Shown: positions 1-9,700 of the stretch, in pieces
How the letters are laid out: the number at the start of each line of letters is the position of its first letter
How positions within the stretch are numbered: the first letter of the stretch is position 1
NCBI GenBank assembly: GCA_015272325.1
Contig: JACYLU010000015.1
Coordinates: 548,993-612,992, forward strand
Reading direction: 5' to 3'
Source: Synechococcales cyanobacterium C42_A2020_086
GTDB lineage: Bacteria; Cyanobacteriota; Cyanobacteriia; Elainellales; Elainellaceae
Length of the DNA stretch: 64,000 bases
Translations under genes and position numbers: made by a program
Notes under the pieces: model-generated
What the model saw: the letters and a program-made list of their open reading frames with translations, nothing else
Databases searched by the model: none
What the model was told of the DNA's origin: nothing

Positions 1-894
1 TACCTGACACGGCTATTAACCGCTCAAGAGCACGACGTGGTGCTGTTTAATCGGGGCAACCAGCCGGCTCCACTGGGCATTGAGAAGCAGATTCAAGGCG
101 ACCGCACCGACCCCAATCAGCTCAAGGAGAAGTTAGCCGGCGAAGAGTTTGACGCCATTTTCGACAACAACGGACGTGAGCTGAGCGACACCCAACCCCT
201 TGTCGAGATCTTCAAAAACCGAGTGAAACACTTTGTCTATGTCAGCTCTGCTGGGGTGTATTTGAAATCCGATCAATTGCCTCACATCGAAGGCGACCCG
301 GTGGATCCCAAGAGCCGTCACAAAGGCAAGTTTGAAACCGAAAGCTACCTGATGGAGCAGGGGATTCCCTTCACTTCGATCCGTCCAGTCTACATCTACG
401 GACCGCAGAACTATAACGATCTCGAAGCCTGGTTCTTCGACCGGATTGTGCGCGACCGACCAGTGCCCATTCCGGGGAACGGCATGCACATCACCCAGCT
501 CGGGCATGTCAAAGATCTAGCGGCAGCGATGGTCAAGGTGTTAGGCAATCCTCGGGCGGTTGGGCAAATCTACAACATCTCGGGCGAGCGCTATGTCACC
601 TTTGATGGCTTGGCGCGGGCTTGTGCCCTAGCGGCAGGCAAATCGCCAGAGGATCTGCCAATCGTGCACTACGATCCCAAGCAGTTCGACTTTGGCAAAC
701 GCAAAGCTTTTCCCCTGCGCGTGCAGCACTTTTTTGCCGACATCCACAAAGCCCAGAAAGACCTGTACTGGACGCCAGAGTATGATTTAGTCTCGGGGCT
801 GAAGGATTCATTCCAAGAAGATTACCTGGCGTCGGGTCGCGATCAGGCTGAGATCGATTTCTCGGTGGATGAGGAAATCTTGAGCGCTAGCTAA
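1..894 (+). CDS. CSP41b-like NAD(P)-binding epimerase-family protein (5' truncated)
   Basis: The reading frame is open from the first base, so the true start and the N-terminal GxxGxxG nucleotide-binding motif lie left of the window. The visible part matches the extended SDR/epimerase fold: beta-strand HFVYVSSAGVY, then IRPVYIYGP and a C-terminal substrate domain. The position where classical epimerases have Tyr-x3-Lys reads RHKGK, so the catalytic Tyr seems absent. This is typical of the CSP41/CRB family, which binds RNA and supports chloroplast or cyanobacterial transcription and ribosome function rather than sugar epimerisation. Family membership is fairly sure; the RNA role is inferred from the family. 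Confidence 0.85.
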   Translation, partial: YLTRLLTAQEHDVVLFNRGNQPAPLGIEKQIQGDRTDPNQLKEKLAGEEFDAIFDNNGRELSDTQPLVEIFKNRVKHFVYVSSAGVYLKSDQLPHIEGDPVDPKSRHKGKFETESYLMEQGIPFTSIRPVYIYGPQNYNDLEAWFFDRIVRDRPVPIPGNGMHITQLGHVKDLAAAMVKVLGNPRAVGQIYNISGERYVTFDGLARACALAAGKSPEDLPIVHYDPKQFDFGKRKAFPLRVQHFFADIHKAQKDLYWTPEYDLVSGLKDSFQEDYLASGRDQAEIDFSVDEEILSAS

Positions 895-1150
895 GCAGAG
901 CTGGGCAGATCTTGCGATGGTCCCCAGCAGTTCGCTACTATAGTGTGTCGGCTGATTATGGGTCTGCTTTGAGCAGCCTTGAGCGGCAATGGGCTTGACC
1001 CAACCTGAAGCGGCTTGCTGTCAGGGCATTTTCCTCGCTTGCAAGGCTTCATTCGGAGGGGTTGGGGCAGACCGAGTCCACAGCTTGGTTGATCGACAAA
1101 TTAGCGACAGATTTGACGAGACAGACACGCGCAAGAGTTAGGAAAGGCAC

Positions 1151-1612
1151 ATGGCAAAACGGGTTCAATTGGTTCTTAATAAAGACGTGAGCAAGCTAGG
1201 TCGTGCTGGCGATTTGGTGGAAGTGGCACCGGGCTATGCTCGCAACTATCTACTGCCGCAAGGCTTGGCCGTTCATACCACGCCGGGCATCCTGAAGCAG
1301 GTAGAGCGCCGTCGGGAAGCCGAACGCCAGCGGATGCTGGAACTGAAGAAGGAGGCCGAAGCGCAAAAAGCCGCTCTAGAGAAGGCTAGCCGCTTGGCAA
1401 TCTCGAAACAGGTGGGCGAGAACGACGCTATTTTTGGAACGGTTACCAACCAGGATGTGGCAGATGCCATTCAGTCGGCTACGGGTCTAGAGATCGATCG
1501 CCGCAGCATCACGGTGCCCGACATTCACCAGTTGGGTGTCTACAAGGTGGAAATTAAGCTGCACCCAGAAGTTAGCGCTACAGTCGATATCCAGGTTGTA
1601 CCTCTGAAATAG
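1151..1612 (+). CDS. rplI: 50S ribosomal protein L9
   Basis: This 153-residue protein has the L9 N-terminal RNA-binding domain, including [21 protein letters not shown] at residues 16-36, followed by the long connecting helix ([20 protein letters not shown]) and a C-terminal domain. L9 binds 23S rRNA near the L1 stalk and affects frame maintenance. The ATG is preceded by AGGAAAGGCAC, a good Shine-Dalgarno sequence. The 250-bp gap upstream presumably holds its promoter. The length is normal for the family. Confidence 0.97.
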   Translation: MAKRVQLVLNKDVSKLGRAGDLVEVAPGYARNYLLPQGLAVHTTPGILKQVERRREAERQRMLELKKEAEAQKAALEKASRLAISKQVGENDAIFGTVTNQDVADAIQSATGLEIDRRSITVPDIHQLGVYKVEIKLHPEVSATVDIQVVPLK

Positions 1613-1764
1613 CCGGGAAATAGCTGGATTGAAGTGGCTCGTTAAAGTAGCTCAATTGGGCTGATTGGTTGATCTCAAACACTTCAAAACGTCCTCCCAT
1701 TGCGGCGAAGAGTCTCTCTAATCGTGATGGGAGTTGTTGTGTGGAATAGCTACAACAGAACTCT

Positions 1765-2574
1765 TCAGGCGGGTTTCCCAATCGGACTAACGAGCGGCAG
1801 GAATACCGGCAGCAGCTCTGGACGGCTGACAACAAGGGTGGGGTAGGAACGGCTGCCGTAATCTTGTCCGGGCTGCAGCGGGAAAATTGGTCCAGGTTCG
1901 AGGGGCTGCCAGACACCGCCTGCTGCTTGCACGATCACCCAGACCGCAGCAATGTCCCAGATTTTGGGCGTGGCTTCGACGCCGCCCAGCGCTGCTCCCG
2001 CGGCCACCGTCAGCAAGTTATAGCTCGCAACTCCCAGCATACGAATCTTGCAAGGCACGGGGTTTTGCAGCACCGCCGTACTGCGAGCGCAGAGATTAAA
2101 AAACTGATTGCCCGAGGGTAGAGCCGAACTGGTATGGATCGGGCGATGGTTCAGAAAAGCCCCTGTTGGTCCCGTCAGCCCCGACTCACCATACCAGTAG
2201 CCGTGGAAGGACTGTCGCAGCGGTGGCAGATGCACAAAGCCAAAGACCGGCGTACCGCGATAGAGCAACCCCAAAGAAATCGCCCACAGGGGAATACCGC
2301 GGGCAAAATTGGTGGTGCCGTCTACGGGGTCAATAATCCAGCACCAATCGCAGTCTGGGAAGACATGCTCGACTTCTTCACTGAGGACGCCGTGGTCGGG
2401 AAAGGCTTGTCGAATCGCGGAGCGCAGTTCCTCATCTGCCCAGCGATCGGCTTGAGTGACAAGGGAACCATCGGTTTTTTCCACTGCCTGCACCTGACCT
2501 GCAGCCTGCAGCAACCCCTCGCCCACCCGTGCCGTCGTCGCTTCTGCAAAACTGACAATTTTTTCCCAATCCAT
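1765..2574 (-). CDS. Inositol monophosphatase family protein
   Basis: The protein carries the metal-binding motifs of the Li-sensitive IMPase/FBPase superfamily: SEEVEH, WIIDPVDGTTNFARG and, near the C-terminus, WDIAAVWVIVQAAGG. It should be a soluble Mg-dependent phosphatase; the substrate could be inositol-1-phosphate, histidinol phosphate or PAP and cannot be told from sequence alone. The start is taken at ATG 2574 (MDWEKIVSF). An in-frame TTG nine bases upstream is a weaker alternative. About 269 residues is normal. Confidence 0.88.
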   Translation of the reverse strand: MDWEKIVSFAEATTARVGEGLLQAAGQVQAVEKTDGSLVTQADRWADEELRSAIRQAFPDHGVLSEEVEHVFPDCDWCWIIDPVDGTTNFARGIPLWAISLGLLYRGTPVFGFVHLPPLRQSFHGYWYGESGLTGPTGAFLNHRPIHTSSALPSGNQFFNLCARSTAVLQNPVPCKIRMLGVASYNLLTVAAGAALGGVEATPKIWDIAAVWVIVQAAGGVWQPLEPGPIFPLQPGQDYGSRSYPTLVVSRPELLPVFLPLVSPIGKPA

Positions 2575-2657
2575 TACTCTCAATGTTCCAGTGCCGCTTG
2601 GTTTGGCCCCCAGTATACGCTGTTGGTTCCCATGCCTGGGGTTACTGTTAGCGCCTA

Positions 2658-2939
2658 CTATTTTGGCATCTGATCATCGCGCCGATCCTCAGGAGCTTGA
2701 TCGTCTAATCGTTCTGGCGCAACGGCAGGATTGGAAATGACTTCTCGCGGGTTGCCGTTGATGCGGCTGGTGTAGACCACATCCTGAACATCTACGATGC
2801 CCTGATCGCGATTCTCAGCCTCTTGCTCAGCCTGTTCGGCGGGCGCACCGGCTTGAGCTTTGGTTTGTGCCTCGGTTTGGGTCTCTATAGCTGGAGTAGA
2901 CGGATCCGCTTGGGAGGGAGCGTGCTTTGGTTCGGTCAT
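2658..2939 (-). CDS. Hypothetical Ala/Gln/Glu-rich low-complexity protein
   Basis: A 93-residue acidic protein. The first half is low complexity (repeated T/Q/A/E, as in TQTEAQTKAQAG) and is probably disordered. The second half contains VDVQDVVYTSRINGNPREV, which looks more ordered and may be the conserved part. No signal peptide or membrane segment is visible. The start MTEPKH is preferred over an upstream in-frame ATG at 2954 because the extra residues look non-native, but neither has a clear ribosome binding site. No function is recognised. Confidence 0.55.
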   Translation of the reverse strand: MTEPKHAPSQADPSTPAIETQTEAQTKAQAGAPAEQAEQEAENRDQGIVDVQDVVYTSRINGNPREVISNPAVAPERLDDQAPEDRRDDQMPK

Positions 2940-3050
2940 GGTTTTGCAGATCATGCAGATGTTCGGGTCAGTTTCAGCGTAGAAAAAATTAGCTGAAAAC
3001 CGACCCCTCTGCGGGTGGATTCTGCCTAGCGGCTTTTGTTTGGTGGTCCA

Positions 3051-3314
3051 TCAATGGCTGATCATCCAGGGACGTCCGCCGTTATGGCTCTTGAAGGTGG
3101 GGGTTGCAGGTTCGGCATCTCGCTTCTCAACTCGAGGTTCTCGGGCTTCCTGTTTCAGTCGCAGCGACCCGGACAGCTGCACGGCTGGCGGCGAAAAAAT
3201 CCGCTTGCCCAACTGCTGGCAGGTTGGACAATAGGCGGGAGCCGAAGACTCTGCCATCGAGCGCCATTGATCGAACATCCCGCAGGTCGAGCAGCAAAAT
3301 TCGTAGAGCGGCAT
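3051..3314 (-). CDS. fmdB: FmdB-type zinc-ribbon protein
   Basis: The protein begins MPLYEFCCSTCG and has a second knuckle AYCPTCQ, giving the CxxC...CxxC zinc ribbon of the FmdB putative regulatory family. The C-terminal half (about residues 45-87) is polar and probably disordered. It lies about 70 bp downstream of, and on the same strand as, the formamidase gene, the arrangement that gave the family its name in Methylophilus. An in-frame extension to 3359 exists but lacks family resemblance. A role in formamidase expression is inferred from the neighbourhood. Confidence 0.8.
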   Translation of the reverse strand: MPLYEFCCSTCGMFDQWRSMAESSAPAYCPTCQQLGKRIFSPPAVQLSGSLRLKQEAREPRVEKRDAEPATPTFKSHNGGRPWMISH

Positions 3315-3386
3315 AAGAGAGAAATTTAAAGCATAAGAGAGACACGATGGAATCAACAATCGGATTCAACCGGATTCAACTTTGGC

Positions 3387-4562
3387 TCAAACCGGCAGAA
3401 TCGGCCGATCGAAGATCTCGGTAGGCAGAGCCAGCGTGCAGCAGGCGTTGGGAATATCCACAATGCCGCTGACTCTCCCTTCTACAGGCGCACAGCTGAG
3501 CAGTAGATAGGCTTGCTCCCCGGTATAGCCAAACTTCTTGAGATACTCGATTGCATTCAGGCAAGCCCGACGATAGGCAACATGGGCATCGAGGTAATAC
3601 TGCTTGCCGGAAAACTCGTCTACCGAGATGCCCTCAAACACGAGATATTCCGAGTAGCGCGGCTCCACCGGGCCCGGCTTGAAGATGGGGTTGACCAGTC
3701 CATACTTCTCGACGCCGCCCTTGATCAGATCCACATGCAGATCAATGTAGCCCGACATTTCGATCGCGCCGCAGAAGGAAATTTCGCCATCTCCCTGCGA
3801 GAAGTGAATGTCTCCCATCGACAGCTTAGCTCCCTCGACATACACGGGGAAATAGATCCGCGACCCCTTCGAGAGGTTTTTGATGTCGCAGTTGCCACCG
3901 TGTTCACGAGGAGGCACAGTGCGAGCGGCTTCGGCGGCTACCCGCTCAAACTCAGATTGTGGCAGTGTTCCTAGGATGGCGTTTTGGGGATTGGGCAAGG
4001 CCGCCAGCGGCGGGACGCGATCGGGAGCCGTTGCCACTAGCTCTGCCTCACGCTGATTCCACTTAGACAGCAGCTCGTGGGAAGGTGCGCAGCCGATCAG
4101 CCCGGGATGGGGAATACCGGCAAACCGCACACCCGGAATATGACGCGACTTGGTGTAAATACCTTCCAAATCCCAGATGGCTTTGGCTGCTGTGGGGTAA
4201 TGGTCCACCAAAAACCCGCCGCCGTTCTCGCGGGCAAAGATGCCGGTGAACCCCCATTCATCGCCTGGGAGTGCCCCAATGTCGAGCAGATCCACGACCA
4301 AAATATCGCCAGGCTGCGCTCCGTTCACATAAATCGGTCCACTGAGAACATGCACTACCGTTAGTTCAACGTCGCGAATGTCATCGGGATTATCATCATT
4401 TTTGATCTGCCCGTCAGTCCAGTCTTTGCATTCAATGCGGAATACGTCACCCGGATTCACTGAAACAACTGCCGGAATATCCGGATGCCAGCGATTGTGC
4501 CCCGGCAGTTCCTGCTCGTACATGGGCTTGGTTAGATCAACTTTGAAGAGAGTTTTAGGCAT
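3387..4562 (-). CDS. fmdA: Formamidase (acetamidase/formamidase family)
   Basis: A 391-residue protein starting MPKTLFKVDLTKPM, with family hallmarks HNRWHPDIPAVVSVNPGD, the metal-site region LVVDLLDIGALPG, a central RTVPPREHGGNCDIKNL stretch and GDIHFSQGDGEISFCGAIEM. The family hydrolyses formamide to formate and ammonia in the cytoplasm, giving a nitrogen source. The ATG at 4562 has GAGGA seven bases upstream, so the 16-codon upstream extension is rejected. fmdB follows. An NtcA-like promoter lies about 160 bp upstream. Confidence 0.95.
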   Translation of the reverse strand: MPKTLFKVDLTKPMYEQELPGHNRWHPDIPAVVSVNPGDVFRIECKDWTDGQIKNDDNPDDIRDVELTVVHVLSGPIYVNGAQPGDILVVDLLDIGALPGDEWGFTGIFARENGGGFLVDHYPTAAKAIWDLEGIYTKSRHIPGVRFAGIPHPGLIGCAPSHELLSKWNQREAELVATAPDRVPPLAALPNPQNAILGTLPQSEFERVAAEAARTVPPREHGGNCDIKNLSKGSRIYFPVYVEGAKLSMGDIHFSQGDGEISFCGAIEMSGYIDLHVDLIKGGVEKYGLVNPIFKPGPVEPRYSEYLVFEGISVDEFSGKQYYLDAHVAYRRACLNAIEYLKKFGYTGEQAYLLLSCAPVEGRVSGIVDIPNACCTLALPTEIFDRPILPV

Positions 4563-4727
4563 GGAATCGTCCTCAAGCGGAAGATGTTGACTTGCAGCTG
4601 AGTTCAGCAATGAGTGAATTGAACAGTCGCCATTCTAAACAACGCTAGAGTTCAAGAAATAGACTCTTCTAAGAATAAACAGCCTGAGAATAAACAGCGA
4701 ATGATTATGGGAATTTAGGCTGAAGCG

Positions 4728-4770
4728 ATTCTAAAGAAGGTGGCAACGACAAAAATGTAGCCAAAAACAC
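4728..4770 (-). promoter_or_regulatory. Candidate NtcA-activated promoter of fmdA
   Basis: Reading the minus strand, GTG-TTTTTGGC-TAC (4770 to 4757) is one base off the NtcA consensus GTA-N8-TAC. Exactly 23 bp downstream is TAGAAT (4733 to 4728), matching the TA-N3-T -10 box. NtcA class II promoters use this architecture with 22-24 bp spacing. The predicted start, near 4721, leaves a leader of about 160 nt before fmdA. Confidence 0.6.
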
Positions 4771-4983
4771 GAAATCTGCCAACAGGCGTTAATTTTAGTT
4801 GAGCTAAGACGCCATTCCAGATGGAGACAACAATAAAAGAACGAATATCATTATCAAAAATCAGTGGAAAACCCTTCAGAAAACCCATCAGGCTATCAAC
4901 CTAGAGCAGCAGCTAGTGACCTTGAACGTCTGCTAACGTTCTCAAGGAATGTCCTATCTAGTTCACGCTGCATTGACTGCCTG

Positions 4984-6171
4984 TTACAAACACAGGGCAT
5001 CGCTGATAATCAAGTGATTTTGAGCGTCAATTTTCAATAGGTCTTCTTGCTGCAGCTTGCTGAGCAGGCGCGTAATCGTTACGCGAGTGGTGCAACAAGC
5101 ACTGGCCAGATCTTGATGGGTTAACCGCAGGTTGAGGCGAGTGCCCATCTCTGTAGGCTGCCCGAAGGATTGCTTGAGCAGCAACAGCAACTGCTTCAGG
5201 CGATCCTCGACGCGCAACTGCCCATGAATCGATAGAAATGCTTCGGTTTGACGCAAGCGCTCGCTCACTGCCTTCACCAATGCCTGAGATAACTCTTGAG
5301 TCTGCGTTAGTTCCGGCAATGAAATAGAAGCCAGCTTGACCTTAGAAAGGGCTGTTGCTTGATAAACAGGTAAATGAGTCAGGCTAGGACCAAAGACCAT
5401 AGAAGGCCCAGCAATACCCACCAGAATTTCTTCGCCCCGCATTGCTAGAGTCGTTAGCTTTACTTCGCCCTGCGTGATAAACCATAGCATGTGAGGCTCC
5501 AATGGAATAATTTCGCTACGGTTGAAATGATAGAGCGAGCGCCCCTTCACTGTATTGTAGAGACCTTGACAACCAAGGTCTTGCTCTAGAGGCATAGCCG
5601 GTTGCTGAGGTGAAACCGTTCGCAGCGAGCAACCCAGCAGCGAGTCGTGCCCCTCGGGTAGCGGAGTTAGTGTCAGAGTTGCACTCAGGCAGTGCGTAGA
5701 ATGAAGGTCGAGCGTTACAGAACAATCAATTCGACGATTCGCGAGTTCTGCTAGCTTGTCACGCAATAGAGCCTGATCGCCATCTGTAACCAACGACAAT
5801 AAGGATCGACCAACAAGCAGTGACTGAGTTGTATGGAAAAGTTCTGCGGCTGCCAAATTAGCTGCCTGAATCATCCCTGACCGATCCACAATCAAGTGAC
5901 TCAAGTGACTATTGGGTGACAGCTGAAACAATTGCTGATGCAAACATTGCTGCATTTGCAAACCCATCTGGGACTCGCGAAGCTTTTGAGTTTGATAGTT
6001 TAGCTCCTGCAACGCAACTTGCAGCTGCTCACAGATAATTCCTAACTCTTTCAGTGCAATGGGCAATAGATCAGGAAGTGAAACACAAGAAGTACTTGCA
6101 TTTTGATACAGCTCAAATAACCGGCGATAGCCTTTCTCGACGTGTTGATGTAATGTCGCTATATTACTCAT
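4984..6171 (-). CDS. PAS-domain / Crp-Fnr-like transcriptional regulator
   Basis: A 395-residue protein with three parts. An N-terminal helical or coiled-coil region (about 1-85) precedes a PAS-like domain (about 90-180, IVDRSGMIQAANLAAAELF). A degenerate cyclic-nucleotide-binding-like barrel follows (about 215-310, LWFITQGEVKLTTLAMRGEEILVG), then a Crp-type winged helix (about 320-395, LTHQDLASACCTTRVTITRLLSKL). It resembles NtcA/Crp-family regulators with a sensor fused in front. It lies upstream of and co-directional with fmdA, but the 420-bp gap with its own promoter argues against an operon. ATG 6171 has GAGAGTG upstream. Ligand and targets are unknown. Confidence 0.8.
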   Translation of the reverse strand: MSNIATLHQHVEKGYRRLFELYQNASTSCVSLPDLLPIALKELGIICEQLQVALQELNYQTQKLRESQMGLQMQQCLHQQLFQLSPNSHLSHLIVDRSGMIQAANLAAAELFHTTQSLLVGRSLLSLVTDGDQALLRDKLAELANRRIDCSVTLDLHSTHCLSATLTLTPLPEGHDSLLGCSLRTVSPQQPAMPLEQDLGCQGLYNTVKGRSLYHFNRSEIIPLEPHMLWFITQGEVKLTTLAMRGEEILVGIAGPSMVFGPSLTHLPVYQATALSKVKLASISLPELTQTQELSQALVKAVSERLRQTEAFLSIHGQLRVEDRLKQLLLLLKQSFGQPTEMGTRLNLRLTHQDLASACCTTRVTITRLLSKLQQEDLLKIDAQNHLIISDALCL

Positions 6172-6726
6172 AATGCAACACTCTCGAAGAAGCAATATGG
6201 CTAAATTGAGCTAACCCAGATGTTGAAATCAAACTGAAATCAAAATAGTCTAAAAAATCTTATGAAAGTCCTTTAAGCTAAAAGGTGACAGATTTATGCA
6301 AATTCTTGATTTATACCGACAAAAACACTGTAAATCTCACAATGAAAAAGTCATGATGAAAAAGCATTTTTGACCACATGCAAGAAATGCAACAGAGCAG
6401 ATCCTCATCAGGTCGCTTCAAGATTACTGTTTTTAAACTATTTTCTACCGCATTCAATTTGATCTGTCGCAAGGCAGAAACCGTGGTCTGAAACAGCTTT
6501 TTATTTGCCGCGGTGACTCAGATTGCAACCCTGCATAAGCGGCTCAGCGGACGAGCGATTAGATTGGTGCCAAGGAGACTCCCAAGCCCTTCTAGTTCAA
6601 ACAAATGCTCTCGGCAGCACTCAACCGATCAGGGTCATTCAATCAGAGGCATCCCTATGTTTGCCAGCAGACGAGCTGAATCCGTTACACTGAGAGGCTA
6701 TGAGCTGTCTGCTTGAGGATGAAGGC
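6172..6726. other. Intergenic region between divergent regulator and STAND genes
   Basis: About 550 bp with no convincing gene. It is AT-rich near the regulator (poly-A/T patches, a repeated ATGAAAAAG near 6342-6365) and becomes GC-rich toward the STAND gene. It must contain divergent promoters. I could not place a confident -35/-10 pair. A 67-codon open frame at 6513-6716 lacks a ribosome binding site and protein-like composition. Confidence 0.5.
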
Positions 6727-9700
6727 ATGACCGCCGAAGAGGCACTAGTTCTATTAGACGAGGTGTTGCAGCAAAACGGTCTCAACGATGTGCAGGAAAT
6801 TGTCTTCCGTCGCTGTTGGGACGGGCAAACCTACGCCGAAATTGCTGAAATTGCGGGCTACGACACGGGCTACATCAAGGATGTCGGCTCGAAGCTCTGG
6901 CAGCTGCTCTCCCGTGCTTTGGGCGAAAAAGTTACCAAAACCAATATCCAAGCGGTGCTGCGGCGCTACCAGAGCCGAGTGGCAGATGCCCCGCTGCGAA
7001 TGGCAACGACAAGCACGATAACTGCTAATCCAGTGGTGCCGGCTGCTGGAACGGCTCTTGCCCGGGCCCACTGCGACTGGGGAGAAGCCGTTGATGTGCC
7101 CATTTTCTACGGGCGCACCGAGGAACTGCAAACCTTGCACCAGTGGTTGGGCAGCAATACTCCGAATCAGCCCTGTCGGGTGGTGTCGCTGCTAGGGATG
7201 GGCGGCATCGGCAAAACCTCGCTATCGGTGAAGCTGGCACAGGACCTGTCTGAAGCAGGGGCAGCAAACCTCCAGTTTGTCATTTGGCGCTCGTTGCGGA
7301 ATGCCCCGCCGGTGGAGGAACTGCTGGCGGAGTGGATTCAGATTTTGTCGCAGGAGCAGGAGGCGGCTGCCGATCTGCCTACTGATCTCAACGGGCGGCT
7401 AGTGCGGCTGATTCACTATCTGCGGGCGTCGCGCAGTCTGTTGATTCTAGATAACCTGGAGACGATTCTGCGCAGCGGCGACTATTCGGGTTACTTTCGC
7501 CCCGAGCACGAAGGCTATGGCGAACTGCTGAAGCGCGTTGCTGAGCTGCCCCATAGCAGCACCGTGCTGATTACCAGCCGCGAAAATCCCCGCGTGCTGA
7601 TGGCGTTGGAGGGCGAAACCCTGCCAGTGCGGGCATTGCGCTTGAGTGGCTTAACCGAAGCCGCCGCTCGCCGAATTCTGCTGGCTAAGGGGCAGTTTGT
7701 CGGCTCCCCGGAAGAGTGGCAGGAGCTAACGCGGCGCTATGCGGGCAATCCTCTGGCGCTGAAGATTGTGGCCAGCACGATCCAGGAGCTGTTTGATGGC
7801 AGCATTGCCCAATTTCTAGCGGAAGGCGCCACGGTTTTTGATGACATTCGCTATCTGCTGACCCAACAGTTTGACCGCCTGCCGCCGCTGGAGCAAAGCC
7901 TGATGTACTGGCTGGCGATGGCTCGTGAACCCGTCTCTCTGAGTGAGCTACAGGCTGATCTGGTGCCGCCCGTGCCCCGGACTCGCCTGATCGAAGCCGT
8001 GAGCGATCTGCGCTGGCGGTCGTTGATCGACAAGAACATCAACCACTACACGCAGCAGCCGGTGGTGATGGAGTACGTCACCGAACGGTTTGTGGAGCAG
8101 ATGAGCGAGGCGCTGGTGACGGGCAACCTGCGGCTGTTGACCCAGCACGCCCTGATTAAGGCTCCGGTCAAAGATTACCTGCGGGAAAGCCAGATTCGCG
8201 TGATTTTGGAGCCACTTCTCAACCGCCTCAGCGATCGCTGGGGGTCTAAATCTGCCATCGAACAGCAGCTCCAGCAGGTATTGCAGCAGCTCCAAAGCGA
8301 GTATGGACGCTCGGCAGGCTATGGCGGCGGCAATTTGCTGAATCTGTTTCGGCAGCTTGGCACGGATTTAACTGGCTATGACTTCTCGGGGCTGCCGATC
8401 TGGCAGGCGTATCTGCAGGATGTCGAACTGCATGATGTTGATTTTTCCGGCAGTCAGCTCAGCCAATCGGTGTTTGCCCAAACCTTAGGCAGCATTCTCT
8501 CGGTAGCCTTCAGCCCGGACGGGCAGCTTTTGGCCAGCAGCGATGCCGACGGCGAAATCCGACTCTGGCGGGTCTCGGATGGGCAGCAGCTTTTTTCCTG
8601 CAAAGAAACCCAGAATCAGTGGGTTTGGTCACTCTGCTTTAGCCCCGACAGTCGTCTGCTGGCCAGCAGCCACGAAGACCAGACGGTGCGGCTCTGGGAT
8701 GTGGCGACTGGGGAATGTGTGCAGGAGTTGCACGGTCACACGAACTGGGTCTTTGCCGTTGCTTTTGGTCCCACCGGAGAAACCCTGATCAGCGGCAGCG
8801 AAGACCAGACGATCCGGTTATGGGACGTCGAGAGCGGGATCTGCCGGCAAACCTTGACCGGCCATAGCGGCGGTGTCCGATCGGTAGCGATCAATGCAAC
8901 CGGCACCCAAATCGCCAGCGGCAGTAGCGATCAGACGGTGCGCCTTTGGTCGCTCGTTGCGGGAACTCAAGACAGCACGAGTCAGGTGCTCAGTGGACAC
9001 ACCGGCACAGTACGGCAGGTTGCCTTTGCTCCGCAGCGCGATGCAAACAGCCCCGAATGGCTAGCGTCCGGTGGTGATGACGCCACACTGCGGCTGTGGA
9101 ACGTCAAACGTGGAGAGTGTCAGCGCGAGTTTGCCTGCGGTAGCCGTATCTGGTCGCTCAGCTTTAGCCCCAACGGGCAGTTTTTGGCTACGGGCAGCGA
9201 CGATCAGCGGCTGCGGCTCTGGGAACTAACGACCGAGGAGCCAATTCGCGTCTTTCAGGGGCATCAGAGCATGGTCCTGGCAGTAACCTTTAGTCCGGAT
9301 GGCAGCCTGCTGGGCAGCGGCAGCGATGATCAGACGATCAAGCTCTGGGAAGTGGATACAGGGCGCTGTCTGAAAACGCTGCGCGGCTACAACAACTGGG
9401 TCTGGTCGCTGGCCGCAAATTCGGATGGCACCCAGCTCGCAAGCGGGCATGAGGACCATCTGATTCGGCTATGGGATACCCAAACCGGGCGATGCACGCA
9501 GCTCTTACAGGGGCACAGCGGGCGGATTTGGTCGGTGGCCTACCGTCCAGGCGGCGGCATCCTTGCCAGCGGCAGTGACGATCAGACCATCAAGTTCTGG
9601 CAGCTCGGCTCGCCGCAGACGCCACCCCATGCCATCGGGCGCTGCCTAAAAACGCTGCGCGGTCAAACCGGCGTGGTGCGTTTGGTGGTCTTCAGTCCAG

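Noticed and set aside
2134..2673. A 179-codon + strand frame across the inositol-phosphatase gene
   Set aside because: It is antisense to a gene with clear family motifs and has shadow-like composition.
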